A stretch of DNA of 64,000 nt, from assembly GCA_934635385.1 (NCBI GenBank), contig CAKTZI010000014.1:1-64000 (forward strand), given 5' to 3'. The notes under the pieces are model-generated. The model had not been told where the DNA came from. It was given only the letters and a program-made list of their open reading frames with translations, and did no database searches. Position numbers and translations under genes: made by a program. Below are positions 48,360 to 57,611 of the stretch, in pieces. Every line of letters begins with the position of its first letter. Position 1 is the first letter of the stretch. The stretch is from an uncultured Kiritimatiellota bacterium (lineage in GTDB: Bacteria; Verrucomicrobiota; Kiritimatiellia; RFP12; UBA1067).

Positions 48360-50450
48360 TCACCGTTCCGCCTCGACGCCCCGGACGCCCGTGCGCCCGA
48401 TCGCCGCGTTCTCGCCGAACTGCCGCGCCTGCTGCTCCAGCGCCTGGACGTGCCGCTGGAAGATCGCCTGCGACACCTCCGACATCTCCGCGATGGCGTC
48501 CGGGTTCTCCTGCTGCAGCCGCTGGTAGAACTCCAGCCGCGCCGGGTAGTTCCACTTCCCCTCCGTGTCCACCGCCGGCGCGATGCCCGCCTTGATCTTC
48601 ACGAAGTTGTCCTGCTCGTCCTTCACGTCGTCCGCCGTCAGCTCCTCCGGGCTGCGGAAGCTCTCGTCCGCGATCTCCGGGAACATCTGCGTCATGACGC
48701 TGCGCAGGATCGGCAACCGGTCCATCTCGTTCTTCGAGTCGTACGGCGCGAGCACCTGCGCAAGGGCCGTCACGCGCTCGATGAGATCCTTGTGGTTGAT
48801 GTTCGCGGGGTTGAACTCCAGCGCGAGCTGGAAGTCGCCGTCAAGGTCCTCGTGCCGGACGCCCGTGAGGTCGGTCGCGTTCGTGACCGTCATCAGCGCC
48901 GCGTCGCTCGCGTAGTCCTGCGCGCACTCCACGAGCCGCACGTACAGCTCACGGAACTGCGCGAGCATCGTCGTGACGAAGCTCTGCGTCCGCGTCGAGA
49001 CGTCGGTCTCGCCGTTCGAGAGGCCGAGGAACGCCAGCAGGTCGTCGCGGATCTCCTTGACCATCTCCTTCGCGGCGGCCGGATAGGGCGGCGGGTTCAT
49101 CCACGCGACGTCGTCGCCCTGCCCCATGTTCAGGATCCCGAACGGCTCCAGCATCACGTCCCGGACGCGCGCGCCCTTGGCCTTGACCGCCGGCAGCGAG
49201 CTGACGATCGCGTTGTCGTTCGCGAAGTCCCTGATCTCCTTCGCCAGCCCCTGGTCGGGCGCGCAGAGGCGCGCGAGGCCGCGCGACGCGGTGAGGTTCC
49301 CGGCCAGCACCTCGCGCCGGAAGAACACCGTGTCCCACTTGCCGCGCCGGCTCCGCACGATCCGCTTGCCGAACGCCGACCCCGCCGCGAGCGAGAGCAG
49401 CGTCTCGTAGCGCACCGTGTCGCCGTCCGCCGTCGTCTCGGTCGTGTAGAACCAGACGACGTTGACGACGTTCTTCATGTCCTGCGCGTCGCGGTAGTCG
49501 CGCGTGTCGTAGAACGTCGCGCCCTTGTTCCGCAGCGTCTCCTCGACCCACGCCTTGTCCCACTCGCCCTCGGCCGCAAGCTCCCTGAGCTGCGTTTCCG
49601 TGTACCAGTCGCTCCGGAAGAGCGGATCGGCGTAGTCGAAGTCCTCGCAACTCTCCGGGATCATGAAGTCGTCGCCGAACCGCAGCGCGCGGATGTCCGG
49701 CCCCTCCCACCTGTCCGCCGCGAGGCGGCATTCGCACTCGCCCTCCTCCGACAGCGCCTCGGCGACCGCGTCCGCGTCGCCCTCCGGCACGCCCTTCACG
49801 CCCGTCAGGAACGCCGTGACGAGCCCGTAGCCGTCCGCCTCGTCCCGCGTCGTGACCGCCGTCGCGAACTCCGCCGCCGCGTCTTCCGGCGCGATGTCGT
49901 TCGTCTGGTTGACGCGCCACGCCTGGTATTCGCCCTGCACCTTCTCGAACTCCAGCGTCCCGACGCCGAGCGTGCGCTTCACCGCCCACTCCACGTCCAT
50001 CGCCGCGATCGCGGGCGAGTCGACCATCATGTAGCGCAGCAGCGCCGAAATCTGCATGTACCACTTCGCGCCGAGCTTGCGCCGGCACCACTTCAGGACC
50101 TTCTGGATCGCGGCGGCGCGCTTCTGCCCCTGCGCCGTCCCGTCGCACGTCACCTCGACCTTCGCGCCGTCCAGCGCGACGATCACGAGCGCGAGCAGGT
50201 CCTGGAACGCCGTGTCGCCCCAGCGCACGCGCTGGTCGCTCGCGCCGTCGAACGGCCACGCCATCTTCTCGTCCGTGTCCTGGCGCACGCCGCTCACGTT
50301 CTGCCCCTTCCACACCTGGTAGAACGCCTGCGTCTCCCGCTCGCGGTTCTCGTAGAACGACGCGGAGCGGTTCTGCCAGAACCGCAACTCGTCGACGAGC
50401 CGTCCGCGCTCGTCCTCCGTCAACCGAACCTGTGTCCCGATCCGTCTCAT
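48360..50450 (-). CDS. Phage portal protein
   Basis: 696 residues, the size of podovirus-type portals. The pattern of a helical N-terminus (LTEDERGRLVDELRFWQNRSASFYENR), a long alpha/beta middle and a helical C-terminal stretch (LEFYQRLQQENPDAIAEMSEVSQAIFQRHVQALEQQ) fits portal proteins, as does the position after the capsid gene. The portal dodecamer forms the DNA channel and binds terminase. No single signature motif proves it. Upstream are a 92-base gap and a strong hairpin. Confidence 0.75.
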   Translation of the reverse strand: MRRIGTQVRLTEDERGRLVDELRFWQNRSASFYENRERETQAFYQVWKGQNVSGVRQDTDEKMAWPFDGASDQRVRWGDTAFQDLLALVIVALDGAKVEVTCDGTAQGQKRAAAIQKVLKWCRRKLGAKWYMQISALLRYMMVDSPAIAAMDVEWAVKRTLGVGTLEFEKVQGEYQAWRVNQTNDIAPEDAAAEFATAVTTRDEADGYGLVTAFLTGVKGVPEGDADAVAEALSEEGECECRLAADRWEGPDIRALRFGDDFMIPESCEDFDYADPLFRSDWYTETQLRELAAEGEWDKAWVEETLRNKGATFYDTRDYRDAQDMKNVVNVVWFYTTETTADGDTVRYETLLSLAAGSAFGKRIVRSRRGKWDTVFFRREVLAGNLTASRGLARLCAPDQGLAKEIRDFANDNAIVSSLPAVKAKGARVRDVMLEPFGILNMGQGDDVAWMNPPPYPAAAKEMVKEIRDDLLAFLGLSNGETDVSTRTQSFVTTMLAQFRELYVRLVECAQDYASDAALMTVTNATDLTGVRHEDLDGDFQLALEFNPANINHKDLIERVTALAQVLAPYDSKNEMDRLPILRSVMTQMFPEIADESFRSPEELTADDVKDEQDNFVKIKAGIAPAVDTEGKWNYPARLEFYQRLQQENPDAIAEMSEVSQAIFQRHVQALEQQARQFGENAAIGRTGVRGVEAER

Positions 50451-50500
50451 CTCTCGTCGTCCCCCGTTCCGCCCCCGCGCGTCCGCGCGCGGGACAAAGC

Positions 50501-50536
50501 GCCCGGGCCGCCGTCACCACCACCGGCGGCCCGGGC
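50501..50536 (-). terminator. Strong GC hairpin between capsid and portal genes
   Basis: Perfect 12-base arms (GCCCGGGCCGCC and its complement) around a 12-base loop, just after the major capsid stop, with no T-run. It could protect the 3' end of capsid mRNA or partly stop transcription, giving more capsid than portal. Confidence 0.5.
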
Positions 50537-50542
50537 AAGTCG

Positions 50543-51742
50543 TCAGGCGATCGCCGCCGCGTTGTCCAGCACGCGGAACTGGCCCATCGGGTTGAGGCAG
50601 GTGAGACGAAGCGTCGTCTCGTGCCAGCCGCCGGGGCCGCCGCCCTCGTCCACGATCGCGTGGTGCTTGATCGGGTCGAGCGTCGCGAAGCCCCACATCG
50701 ACGGGTCGATGAAGATGCCGCTGAGGTAGCTGCGCGCGTTCGGCGCCCAGGTCGCCTCGACCTCCGTCCACTTCGACGCGTCCCACGCCGCCGCCGTCGC
50801 GATCGCCGTCGTGCAGCGGTAGGTCTTGCCGTCCTTCGTCACGTAGTCGCCGACCGCGTAGGTCTTCGACGCGCTGAAGGCCGCGACCGTCGCGCCGTGC
50901 GGCACCGCGTCCGTCTGGTTCGCCACGTGGTCGTCGTTCAGGACGTGGACGCGCACGCCGTCGAACACGAAGTCGTCGCAGATGAGCTGCAGCATCTTCT
51001 TGTCCGTCGGCTGCGTGCGGTTCATCGTGCCCGTGTTGATGTTCGACGCCGCCGCGAGCCAGCCGGACATGTGCGCCTTCAGGTCGATGCCCGCCATGCC
51101 CACGAGAACGAGGTTGCCCGTGCCGCGCTGCTTCTTCGCGATGACGCACTGCTTCTTGAACGCCGCCTCCGTGAGGTCCTTCACGACGTCGCCGTCGAAA
51201 CCGGCCTTCGGCACCAGCTCCAGCGGGATCGGGTAGACCGCGTGGACGGCCTCGGCCGACGTCGCCAACCCGATCGGCTTGAGCCAGTTCACCGCGCCGC
51301 GCATGAGCGGCGTCTTGTCCGTGCCGTACTCGGCCGCCTCCTGGTTCGAGAGCGCCGTGACCTCGACCGAGAGCGCGAGGTTCTGCGCGTCCAGCGCCTG
51401 CTTCTGCGCCCGCGTCATGCCGCGCCGGTCGTTGTGGCCGGGCATCATCTCGCGGTGCCGCGTGATCCGGTAGCCCTCCGAGCGGAAGATCTCCATCACG
51501 TGCGCCAGCTTGAAGTCCATGTACTCCTTGACCTTGTTCCGGTCGAAGTCCACGCCCTCCGCGACCGCCGCGTTGCGCGCCTTCGGGAACGCCTTGACCT
51601 GCACCTTCTGCTCCCAGTCGACGGGCTGCCCCTTGATGCGCCCGACGATGTTCTGGAACTGGAGGTCCTCCACGCGCGAGGCGACGACGCCGTCATGGTA
51701 GTCGGGATCGACCAGCTCGCGGTTGACTGTAAAGTATGCCAT
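50543..51742 (-). CDS. Phage major capsid protein with a CBM5/12-like insert
   Basis: 399 residues. N-terminal AYFTVNRELVDPDYHDGVVASRVEDL and the order scaffold-capsid-portal support an HK97-fold major capsid protein. At about 310-345 lies a small inserted domain (SKTYAVGDYVTKDGKTYRC then WDASKWTEV) with the Tyr/Trp pattern of chitin-binding type 3/CBM5-12 modules, which would project from the shell. The ribosome site GGAGAAG lies in the end of the scaffold gene, so the two are coupled. The function of the insert (mucus or glycan binding) is inferred. Confidence 0.75.
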   Translation of the reverse strand: MAYFTVNRELVDPDYHDGVVASRVEDLQFQNIVGRIKGQPVDWEQKVQVKAFPKARNAAVAEGVDFDRNKVKEYMDFKLAHVMEIFRSEGYRITRHREMMPGHNDRRGMTRAQKQALDAQNLALSVEVTALSNQEAAEYGTDKTPLMRGAVNWLKPIGLATSAEAVHAVYPIPLELVPKAGFDGDVVKDLTEAAFKKQCVIAKKQRGTGNLVLVGMAGIDLKAHMSGWLAAASNINTGTMNRTQPTDKKMLQLICDDFVFDGVRVHVLNDDHVANQTDAVPHGATVAAFSASKTYAVGDYVTKDGKTYRCTTAIATAAAWDASKWTEVEATWAPNARSYLSGIFIDPSMWGFATLDPIKHHAIVDEGGGPGGWHETTLRLTCLNPMGQFRVLDNAAAIA

Positions 51743-51743
51743 C

Positions 51744-52619
51744 TTACTCTTCTCCTTCGTTTTCGGACGCGATCATGCGGACGAATGCGTCGTCCCCGTC
51801 GACCGCGCCCCAGTTGCTTTTCCTGCCGCCCTTCGCGACCGGCTTCCTGCCGTGCGGGTGGGCGGACGGTTTCTGTTTCTTCTTGCCCTTCTTCGGCGTC
51901 CCCTCTCCCTCGTCGGCCTGGGCGCCCTTGCGGTACGCCTTCATTCCGAGTTCGAAGATCTTCCGAACCTTCTTCTGGAGTTCCCGCTGGCGAGCGCCGT
52001 ACTCGTCCTTCAGGTCCCCCAGCTCGGCCGTGAGCTGCCTCACGCGCTTCTTCACGGCCCCGTAGGACATCGCGGAGTCGCCCTCGCCGAACTCGTCGCC
52101 CGACTCGTGCTCGTCCAGCCAGTCCTGGTAGCGCTCGATCACGCGCGGATACCGCGCAAGCGCGTCGAACGCCTCGGCCTCGTCCTTCGTCATGAGCCCC
52201 GGCAGGATGCCGCTCCGGCTGGCCGCCGCGAGAATCGCCTTCCCGTCGTCGCCCGCGAGCTTCCGCGCGCTTTCGAGTTCGCCCTTGACGCGCTTCAGCT
52301 CGGCGTTCGCCGCGTTGCGCTCCTTCACGAGCTTCCCGATGCGCTTCTGCGCGCGCTTGCCCAAGTCGGCGTCGTCCGCCTCCTCGCCGTCGTCCCCGTC
52401 GCCGTCCGGCTCGTCCGACTCGTCCGCGTCGCCGTCCTCCGGCTCGTCGTCCGCGTCGTCGCCCTCGTCGTCGTCGTCGCCCTCGTCGTCGTCCGCGCCC
52501 TCGTCGCCGTCCTCCGGCGCCTCCGGCTCGTCCGCGTCGTCGCCCCCGCCCCCGCCGAAATCGTCGGCCGGAGCCTGGAACGCGATCATTCCGAGTCTCT
52601 TCAGCAAGTTTGGATCCAT
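51744..52619 (-). CDS. Phage scaffolding-like protein
   Basis: 291 residues. An acidic low-complexity stretch (about 20-85, mostly Asp/Glu/Gly) is followed by a coiled-coil region (about 86-215, KRIGKLVKERNAANAELKRVK and on) and a basic tail (KKGKKKQKPSAHPHGRK). Highly charged, helical proteins directly before the capsid gene are typically scaffolds that shape the procapsid. There is one base between its stop and the capsid ATG. No protease motif is present. Confidence 0.7.
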   Translation of the reverse strand: MDPNLLKRLGMIAFQAPADDFGGGGGDDADEPEAPEDGDEGADDDEGDDDDEGDDADDEPEDGDADESDEPDGDGDDGEEADDADLGKRAQKRIGKLVKERNAANAELKRVKGELESARKLAGDDGKAILAAASRSGILPGLMTKDEAEAFDALARYPRVIERYQDWLDEHESGDEFGEGDSAMSYGAVKKRVRQLTAELGDLKDEYGARQRELQKKVRKIFELGMKAYRKGAQADEGEGTPKKGKKKQKPSAHPHGRKPVAKGGRKSNWGAVDGDDAFVRMIASENEGEE

Positions 52620-52751
52620 GACTTCTTCCCTTTCTGTTTCCGTGCGTTTTCGGGCTGCACGCGCCCCTGGTTCTCGCAGACTACCGTTTTACGAGCGTGG
52701 CGGACACGCTGCGCCATGTCCCGCTCGACACGGGAAGAATACAAAATTTCA

Positions 52752-52779
52752 AGGGGGAAAAACGAGATTTTCCCCCTTC
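52752..52779 (-). terminator. Intrinsic terminator between terminase and scaffold genes
   Basis: Perfect 11-base arms (AAGGGGGAAAA / TTTTCCCCCTT) with a 6-base loop, 32 bases after the large terminase stop. The arm's T-run follows the G-run, so it can stop transcription. The scaffold-capsid transcript then needs its own promoter in 52620-52750, where I see no clear TGN-TATAAT box. Confidence 0.65.
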
Positions 52780-52810
52780 GGACGTCGTTTTGCGGTTCAC
52801 GTGAACCAGT

Positions 52811-54883
52811 CTACCACCAGACGCGGCGGTTTCGGCCCCCTTCCGAGGGCCGCGCGCCCCGTCCGCGCCCGCCGCGCAGGGCCGCCGGCGGCGGCTCCTC
52901 GCCCGGTTCGGACGCCTGGTCGGCGCGGTAGTTCCAGATGTCGCTCAACACGGCGTAGCGGTCGAGGTCGATGAAGTCCTTCGCCGCGCCCTTCTGCCCG
53001 TCGCGGCCCGTCAGGTAGCGGTAGCACAGGATCGTGTTCGTGCAGTCCGACGTCACGAGGTACTTCAGCTTCGCCGCGAGGTCGATGAGCTTCGAGTAGC
53101 CGATCTCGCACCGCTGGCCGTCGGCGACCTCCCAGCCGGGCATCAGCGCCTCGAGGTCGGCGAGCAGCGTCTGGTTCGTGCCGCGCGAGATCTTCGACTG
53201 GCTCGCCGCGCGCGAGTCCAGCAGCCGGAACGCCATGCGCTCCCGCGCCCCGTCGCACGGGTCCCACTCCTCGACGAAGCCCATGTCGTCCGGCAGGGCG
53301 AACGGCGAGTTCCCCGCCGCGACCCAGTCCGCGTAGTCCTTCCAGCCCTCCAGCCGCGCGATCTCGAACTTGATGCGGTCGTAGCCGAAGCCGAACGACG
53401 TCTGGCCCTCGCCGCGCCGGCCGTCGTTCTCGCCGTTGTTGCGGTCGCTCGGCTCGACCCACGGCCCCGGCACGCCCTCGCCGGGGATCTCGTAGTTCCC
53501 CGGCCAGTCGCGGTACTTGAAGAGCCGCCCCGTCTCCGTCTCGAAGAGGTACCACCCCATGCACCAGTTCCGCTCCGGCGCGGGGTCGAGCACCATGAAC
53601 CGGACGCCGCGACGCGGCAGGCCCTTCGGATCGACCACGTTCGCCTCCGTGAACGTCTTCACGAGCCGCCCCTTCGTGTCGCGCGCCATGCCGTAGACCT
53701 GCGCGTAGATCCGCTTCTCCGCGTTCGGGTCGGCCATCTTCTCGATGATCAGCTCGCTGGGGAGCGCGTAGGGGTTGTCGCTTCCATAAAACCAAACTGC
53801 AGCTGCCTGTCCTCCCTGGCACACCGCGACGCGCGGCACCTTGTCGAAGGCGCGGCCCGGTGGTACGCGAAGAAGATCTTCACCGTCTCCTTCGTCGAAT
53901 AGCCATTCAAAGCAGTCCTCAGGTCGGGATTCGGGGACGACGCAATCGCCTTCCGAACCTTTTCGACGCCACGCCGTAAGTCTCTCATATTCGTCCTCCG
54001 TCAGGTTCAGCTCGTTCCACGGCAGCATGGGGCCGCCGTCTCTCGGCCTGAGCCAGGCCGTGTGATACCGCGTCACCGCGCACCCGTCCAGGAACGCGGC
54101 GATCGGCGCGGTGTAGCCGTTCAGCGGCGTGAACGTTCCGAGGAACGTGCCGCCGCGCGACGTGATGCGCGTCGTCATGAGGTCGTAGAACGACTTCGGG
54201 AACTCCTCGTCCAGGTGCGCGAGATCGTATTCCACGCCCTCCAGCGACGTCGTGTTCTGCTCGTAGGTCACGAAGTCCATCTCGCTGCCGTTCGCGAGCG
54301 TCACGCGCGAGCCGGAGAAGCCGTTCTTCGTCGAGTAGCTGATGTTCTCGGTCGCGTCCCGCGCCTTCTTCGTCGCGATGTTGCGCGCGCGCAGCTCCGG
54401 CGTCATGTACTTCCAGGCGCGCGCCATCTGGTTCTTCTTCTGCGTCATGTGCGTCTGCGCGCCGGAGCAGACCTTCATGCCGGGCCGCGACAGCAGCGTC
54501 TGCATGAGGAGCTTCGCCGAGAAGTCCGTCTTGCCCGCGCGGTTCGCGCCGAAGACCTGGATCTTCGTGACGGCGTGCGCGAAGCCGAGCCGCGCGCGCA
54601 TCCGCTCCGCGAACGCCTCCGCCGTCCACTCCGCGCCGAGCCGCCGCCGGATGTGCGCGCGCTCCGCGTCGCTCCACGCCGGGTTGCGCATGAGGGCCTT
54701 GACGACGTACCAGATCGGCGGCTCGAAGCCGAAGGCGAACGGGTTCTCCTTCGCCTGGGCGACCTGCCGCGCGCGGGCCTCCTCGAGGAACGCGGCGGCC
54801 TGTTCGCGCCCGATCTGCCGCGCGGCCGCGAAGCGCAGCACCTGCTCGTCCGTCGCGGGCTGAAGCCGTGCGTCGCGCATCAT
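52811..54883 (-). CDS. Phage terminase large subunit
   Basis: 690 residues from the ATG at 54883, which overlaps the small-terminase stop as ATGA. The ATPase has Walker A FGANRAGKTD (about 111-120) and Walker B DLAHLDEEFP (about 205). The C-terminal nuclease begins at RFMVLDPAPERNW, whose Asp likely binds metal. The protein pumps DNA into the procapsid and cuts the concatemer at the portal. The N-terminal 100 residues are an extra helical region rich in Ala and Arg. A terminator follows. Confidence 0.9.
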   Translation of the reverse strand: MMRDARLQPATDEQVLRFAAARQIGREQAAAFLEEARARQVAQAKENPFAFGFEPPIWYVVKALMRNPAWSDAERAHIRRRLGAEWTAEAFAERMRARLGFAHAVTKIQVFGANRAGKTDFSAKLLMQTLLSRPGMKVCSGAQTHMTQKKNQMARAWKYMTPELRARNIATKKARDATENISYSTKNGFSGSRVTLANGSEMDFVTYEQNTTSLEGVEYDLAHLDEEFPKSFYDLMTTRITSRGGTFLGTFTPLNGYTAPIAAFLDGCAVTRYHTAWLRPRDGGPMLPWNELNLTEDEYERLTAWRRKGSEGDCVVPESRPEDCFEWLFDEGDGEDLLRVPPGRAFDKVPRVAVCQGGQAAAVWFYGSDNPYALPSELIIEKMADPNAEKRIYAQVYGMARDTKGRLVKTFTEANVVDPKGLPRRGVRFMVLDPAPERNWCMGWYLFETETGRLFKYRDWPGNYEIPGEGVPGPWVEPSDRNNGENDGRRGEGQTSFGFGYDRIKFEIARLEGWKDYADWVAAGNSPFALPDDMGFVEEWDPCDGARERMAFRLLDSRAASQSKISRGTNQTLLADLEALMPGWEVADGQRCEIGYSKLIDLAAKLKYLVTSDCTNTILCYRYLTGRDGQKGAAKDFIDLDRYAVLSDIWNYRADQASEPGEEPPPAALRGGRGRGARPSEGGRNRRVWW

Positions 54884-55218
54884 GCCGCGCTCCCGTCCCG
54901 GTCGCGCGACCGCTTCCGGCGCTCGGCCGCCGTCCATTCGGCGACGCCCCGCGTGTAGGCGACGCCGAACGCCCGCAGCGCCCGCATCCCGCCGCGTATC
55001 TCGCTCAGCTCCAGCGCGTCCATCCGCCCCGGCTCCGTCAGCCGCCGCGCCAGCTCGTCGAACACGTGCCGCGCGATCAGCAGCGGCATCTGCCGCGCCC
55101 GCTCGTGCGTCGCCTCGAAGAACGCGCGCGCCGTCGCGTCGTCCACGTCCGCGACATTCGCAAACGAGAACGAATCGTCAGCGGCCTCCGACCTGCGCCT
55201 GAATCCAGGCATCTTCAT
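54880..55218 (-). CDS. Putative phage terminase small subunit
   Basis: 112 residues from the ATG at 55218, helical, with a basic C-terminus (AERRKRSRDRDGSAA). Small terminase subunits recognise the packaging site and hand DNA to the large subunit. The assignment rests on size, helical content and the 4-base overlap with the large subunit gene, not on a recognised fold. Just upstream is a host-type ATTCGA repeat. Confidence 0.5.
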   Translation of the reverse strand: MKMPGFRRRSEAADDSFSFANVADVDDATARAFFEATHERARQMPLLIARHVFDELARRLTEPGRMDALELSEIRGGMRALRAFGVAYTRGVAEWTAAERRKRSRDRDGSAA

Positions 55219-55231
55219 CCAGCACCTCCCT

Positions 55232-55274
55232 TTCGACCATTCGATCATTCGATCATTCGACCATTCGATCATTT
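55232..55274 (+). repeat. ATTCGATC-type tandem repeat in the prophage
   Basis: About five CATTCGA(C/T)C units. It covers the end of the 55269-55676 gene and the gap before the small terminase gene, and resembles the tract inside rseP at 4962-5000. Confidence 0.75.
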
Positions 55275-55676
55275 CTTCTTGCCCTCGGCCCACGTCTGCG
55301 CCACGGGGTCCCAGTGCCACCACTTGCCGCGAACGAACCGCTCGCTCACCTTGCCGAGGCGGCACACGTGGCCGTTCGCGCTGTTGCCGTCGTTCCAGTT
55401 GCCGTCCTCGGCCTGCCAGTGGTAGCGCCGCTGCATGTCGTCCCAGAAGCCCTGTCCGGCCTCCGTCAGCACCTCCTTGCCCTCCGTCCGCACGGCGTTC
55501 AGCACCGCGAGACGGCTCTTCGCGCCGACGCGGCCCTCGCCGCGCTTCGCGCCGACCTGACGCCGCAGGTCGTAGAGCGCCTTCGACTGCGCGATCTCCA
55601 GCTTCTTCTCCTGCTCCATCCGCGCGCACCGCGCGAGATAACGGTTGTCGACCGTCGGCCTTGACTTGATTCTCAT
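55269..55676 (-). CDS. Phage protein of unknown function
   Basis: 135 residues from the ATG at 55676. Basic and helical in the first half (RCARMEQEKKLEIAQSKALYDLRRQVGAKRG), Trp-rich in the second (YHWQAEDGNWNDGN, GKWWHWDPVAQTW). Tryptophan-rich DNA-packaging or HNH-adjacent accessory proteins look like this, but no nuclease motif is present. Its start overlaps the small Cys-rich gene by 4 bases. Confidence 0.6.
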   Translation of the reverse strand: MRIKSRPTVDNRYLARCARMEQEKKLEIAQSKALYDLRRQVGAKRGEGRVGAKSRLAVLNAVRTEGKEVLTEAGQGFWDDMQRRYHWQAEDGNWNDGNSANGHVCRLGKVSERFVRGKWWHWDPVAQTWAEGKKK

Positions 55677-55870
55677 AGCAGTTCCTCCGTGTATTTCGGC
55701 AAGACGATTCGCTTCGGCACGCCGCCCGGCGCGCCAGATCCACCGTCCCCGTCCGTGAACGGCAGCCTGTGTTCGCAGCCCGTGCCGCCGGACGACTTCT
55801 CGCTGAAGTAGCGCCCGAACGTCCGGCGGCACGTCTCGCGGCAACCGCACGTCGCGCAGCTATTTCGCAT
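55673..55870 (-). CDS. Small cysteine-rich phage protein
   Basis: 65 residues. The N-terminus has a CATCGCRETC cluster and a later Cys, suggesting a small zinc-binding fold. The start lies 11 bases inside the end of the helicase gene. Function unknown. Confidence 0.55.
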   Translation of the reverse strand: MRNSCATCGCRETCRRTFGRYFSEKSSGGTGCEHRLPFTDGDGGSGAPGGVPKRIVLPKYTEELL

Positions 55871-57611
55871 CGCCCGCCTCCGCCTCCATGAACGTGCCGC
55901 ACCCGTACTGGTCGCGCACGAACTGCCGCACGTCGCGGTGCTGCGCGCGCTCCTCCGCGATCCGCCTGCGCATCTCCTCGTAGGTCTCGCCGGGGATCTT
56001 GTAGCCGCGGTTCGGCATCGCGCCCGTCACTTCAAGGATCCAGTCCTGCCGCGTGTAGATCCAGTCGTCCAGCAGCTGCTCGAACTGCTGCACGGGCGCC
56101 TCGATCGTCTTCCCGTTCAGGACGATCTCCGACTTCGGCGCGAGGTGGTTGCCGGGACGGAACATCAGGTAGTTCGGGTAGAACACGAACGGCATCTTCG
56201 CCGGCCCGCCCTGGCGGTTCTTGATCACGTCCACCCACATCGGGCGCAGAATCTTCGCGAGCGAGAGCTGGCCGCCGCGCCGGTTGCGCGCCGCGTCCTC
56301 GTCCGCGTCCACGACAAGCCCCTCGTCGACGAGGCGGTCGTCCCTGTCGCCGAACGCGAGCTGCGTCGGCGGGTTGGCGTCCCAGTACTTCGCGATCTGC
56401 TGGTCCTTGTACATGACGAGGATCGTCTCCGCCGCGCGGGCGATCTCGCTGGAGTCGCCGAGGTCGTCGAGCTCCGCGCCGCGCCCCTCCTTGCGCGCCT
56501 CGGTCGCGAAGTTCTTGTTGAGCTGCACGAGGCAGACGACGGGGATCTTCAGCTCCTTCGAGAGCCGGTGCATGGCCTGCGTCGCGTACTTGACGCGCAG
56601 GTAGGCGAGGTCGCTCTTCGTGTCCTCCGGGTTCACGAGCTGCAGGTAGTCCACGATGATCGCCTTCCAGCCGAGCGACTTCACGCCCCGGTAGGCGATC
56701 TCGCGGATGCGCTTGTCGCCGTCGGCCTCCGTGATCCACACGTTGTTGAAGTTCGCGACCTCGCTCCAGCCCTCCGCGAAGAGGTCGACGTCGCCCTTCG
56801 GCGCGCCGAAGTTGAGGCGCGCGAGCGACACCTGCGAGAGGACGGCGGGATAGCGGTCGGCGAGCTGCGCCGCGCTCATGTCGATGCAGACGTAGCCGTG
56901 CTTCACGCCCGCGAGGTTCCAGTAGGCCGAGAGGTCGACGCTCATCGCTGTCTTGCCCTGCCCCGGCAGCGCGGCGACGATGTGAAGTCCCGGCTTGAGG
57001 CCCGTGTAGATCTGGTTCAGGCACTGCCATGGCCACGGCAGCCCGTCGAGGTACTTCCAGTTGTGCTTCACGAAGCGCTCCTCGTGCAGCTTCAGCTTCT
57101 TCTCGATCGACTCGCGCATGAAGTCCGCCAGCTGCATGAGTTCGCGGTCGCCCTGCGCAAGCGTGTCCTGAAGGTTTCGGAGCGTGTGCGAGAACGACTC
57201 GACCGACTCCACCACGTTGTCGGGCGTGAGCTCCTTCAGGAACTCGTAGCCGCTCTTGTGGACGATGTGGTAGACGTGCCGCCGCCGGAGCTGGCCGATG
57301 TAGTGCTCCAGGTGCGCGGTGGTCGTGTAGGCGTCGATCAGCTCCTGGTAGGCGTCCATGAGGCCGGTGCCGTCCTTGATGCGGTTGACGACCTTGAACA
57401 TGTCCACGAAGCCGAACTCCTTGAACTCGGCCATCAGCGCCTCGAAGATCTTCTGGTAGCGCGGGTCGCGGAACCAGTCCGGCGCGACGCCCTGCTCCTC
57501 GACCGTGCGGAAGCAGTGCGCGTCCTCGGCCGCGCCAGTCGCGCCCATGCACGATCCGGCGAGGCACGAGAGGAACTGCAGCTCCGGGTTCTCGACATCA
57601 ATCAGTTTCAT
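55860..57611 (-). CDS. Replicative DNA helicase, DnaB-like
   Basis: 583 residues. A DnaB N-terminal-type helical domain (about 1-150) is followed by a RecA-fold ATPase with Walker A AALPGQGKTA (about 213-222), Walker B IIVDYLQL and the VVCLVQLNKN sensor strand. It unwinds the phage replication fork as a hexamer. The length exceeds the usual 450-470, with an insert around the acidic DADEDAARNRRGGQ segment and a C-terminal extension of about 90 residues. It lies downstream of the replication-initiator-like gene, an order common in phages. Confidence 0.9.
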   Translation of the reverse strand: MKLIDVENPELQFLSCLAGSCMGATGAAEDAHCFRTVEEQGVAPDWFRDPRYQKIFEALMAEFKEFGFVDMFKVVNRIKDGTGLMDAYQELIDAYTTTAHLEHYIGQLRRRHVYHIVHKSGYEFLKELTPDNVVESVESFSHTLRNLQDTLAQGDRELMQLADFMRESIEKKLKLHEERFVKHNWKYLDGLPWPWQCLNQIYTGLKPGLHIVAALPGQGKTAMSVDLSAYWNLAGVKHGYVCIDMSAAQLADRYPAVLSQVSLARLNFGAPKGDVDLFAEGWSEVANFNNVWITEADGDKRIREIAYRGVKSLGWKAIIVDYLQLVNPEDTKSDLAYLRVKYATQAMHRLSKELKIPVVCLVQLNKNFATEARKEGRGAELDDLGDSSEIARAAETILVMYKDQQIAKYWDANPPTQLAFGDRDDRLVDEGLVVDADEDAARNRRGGQLSLAKILRPMWVDVIKNRQGGPAKMPFVFYPNYLMFRPGNHLAPKSEIVLNGKTIEAPVQQFEQLLDDWIYTRQDWILEVTGAMPNRGYKIPGETYEEMRRRIAEERAQHRDVRQFVRDQYGCGTFMEAEAGDAK

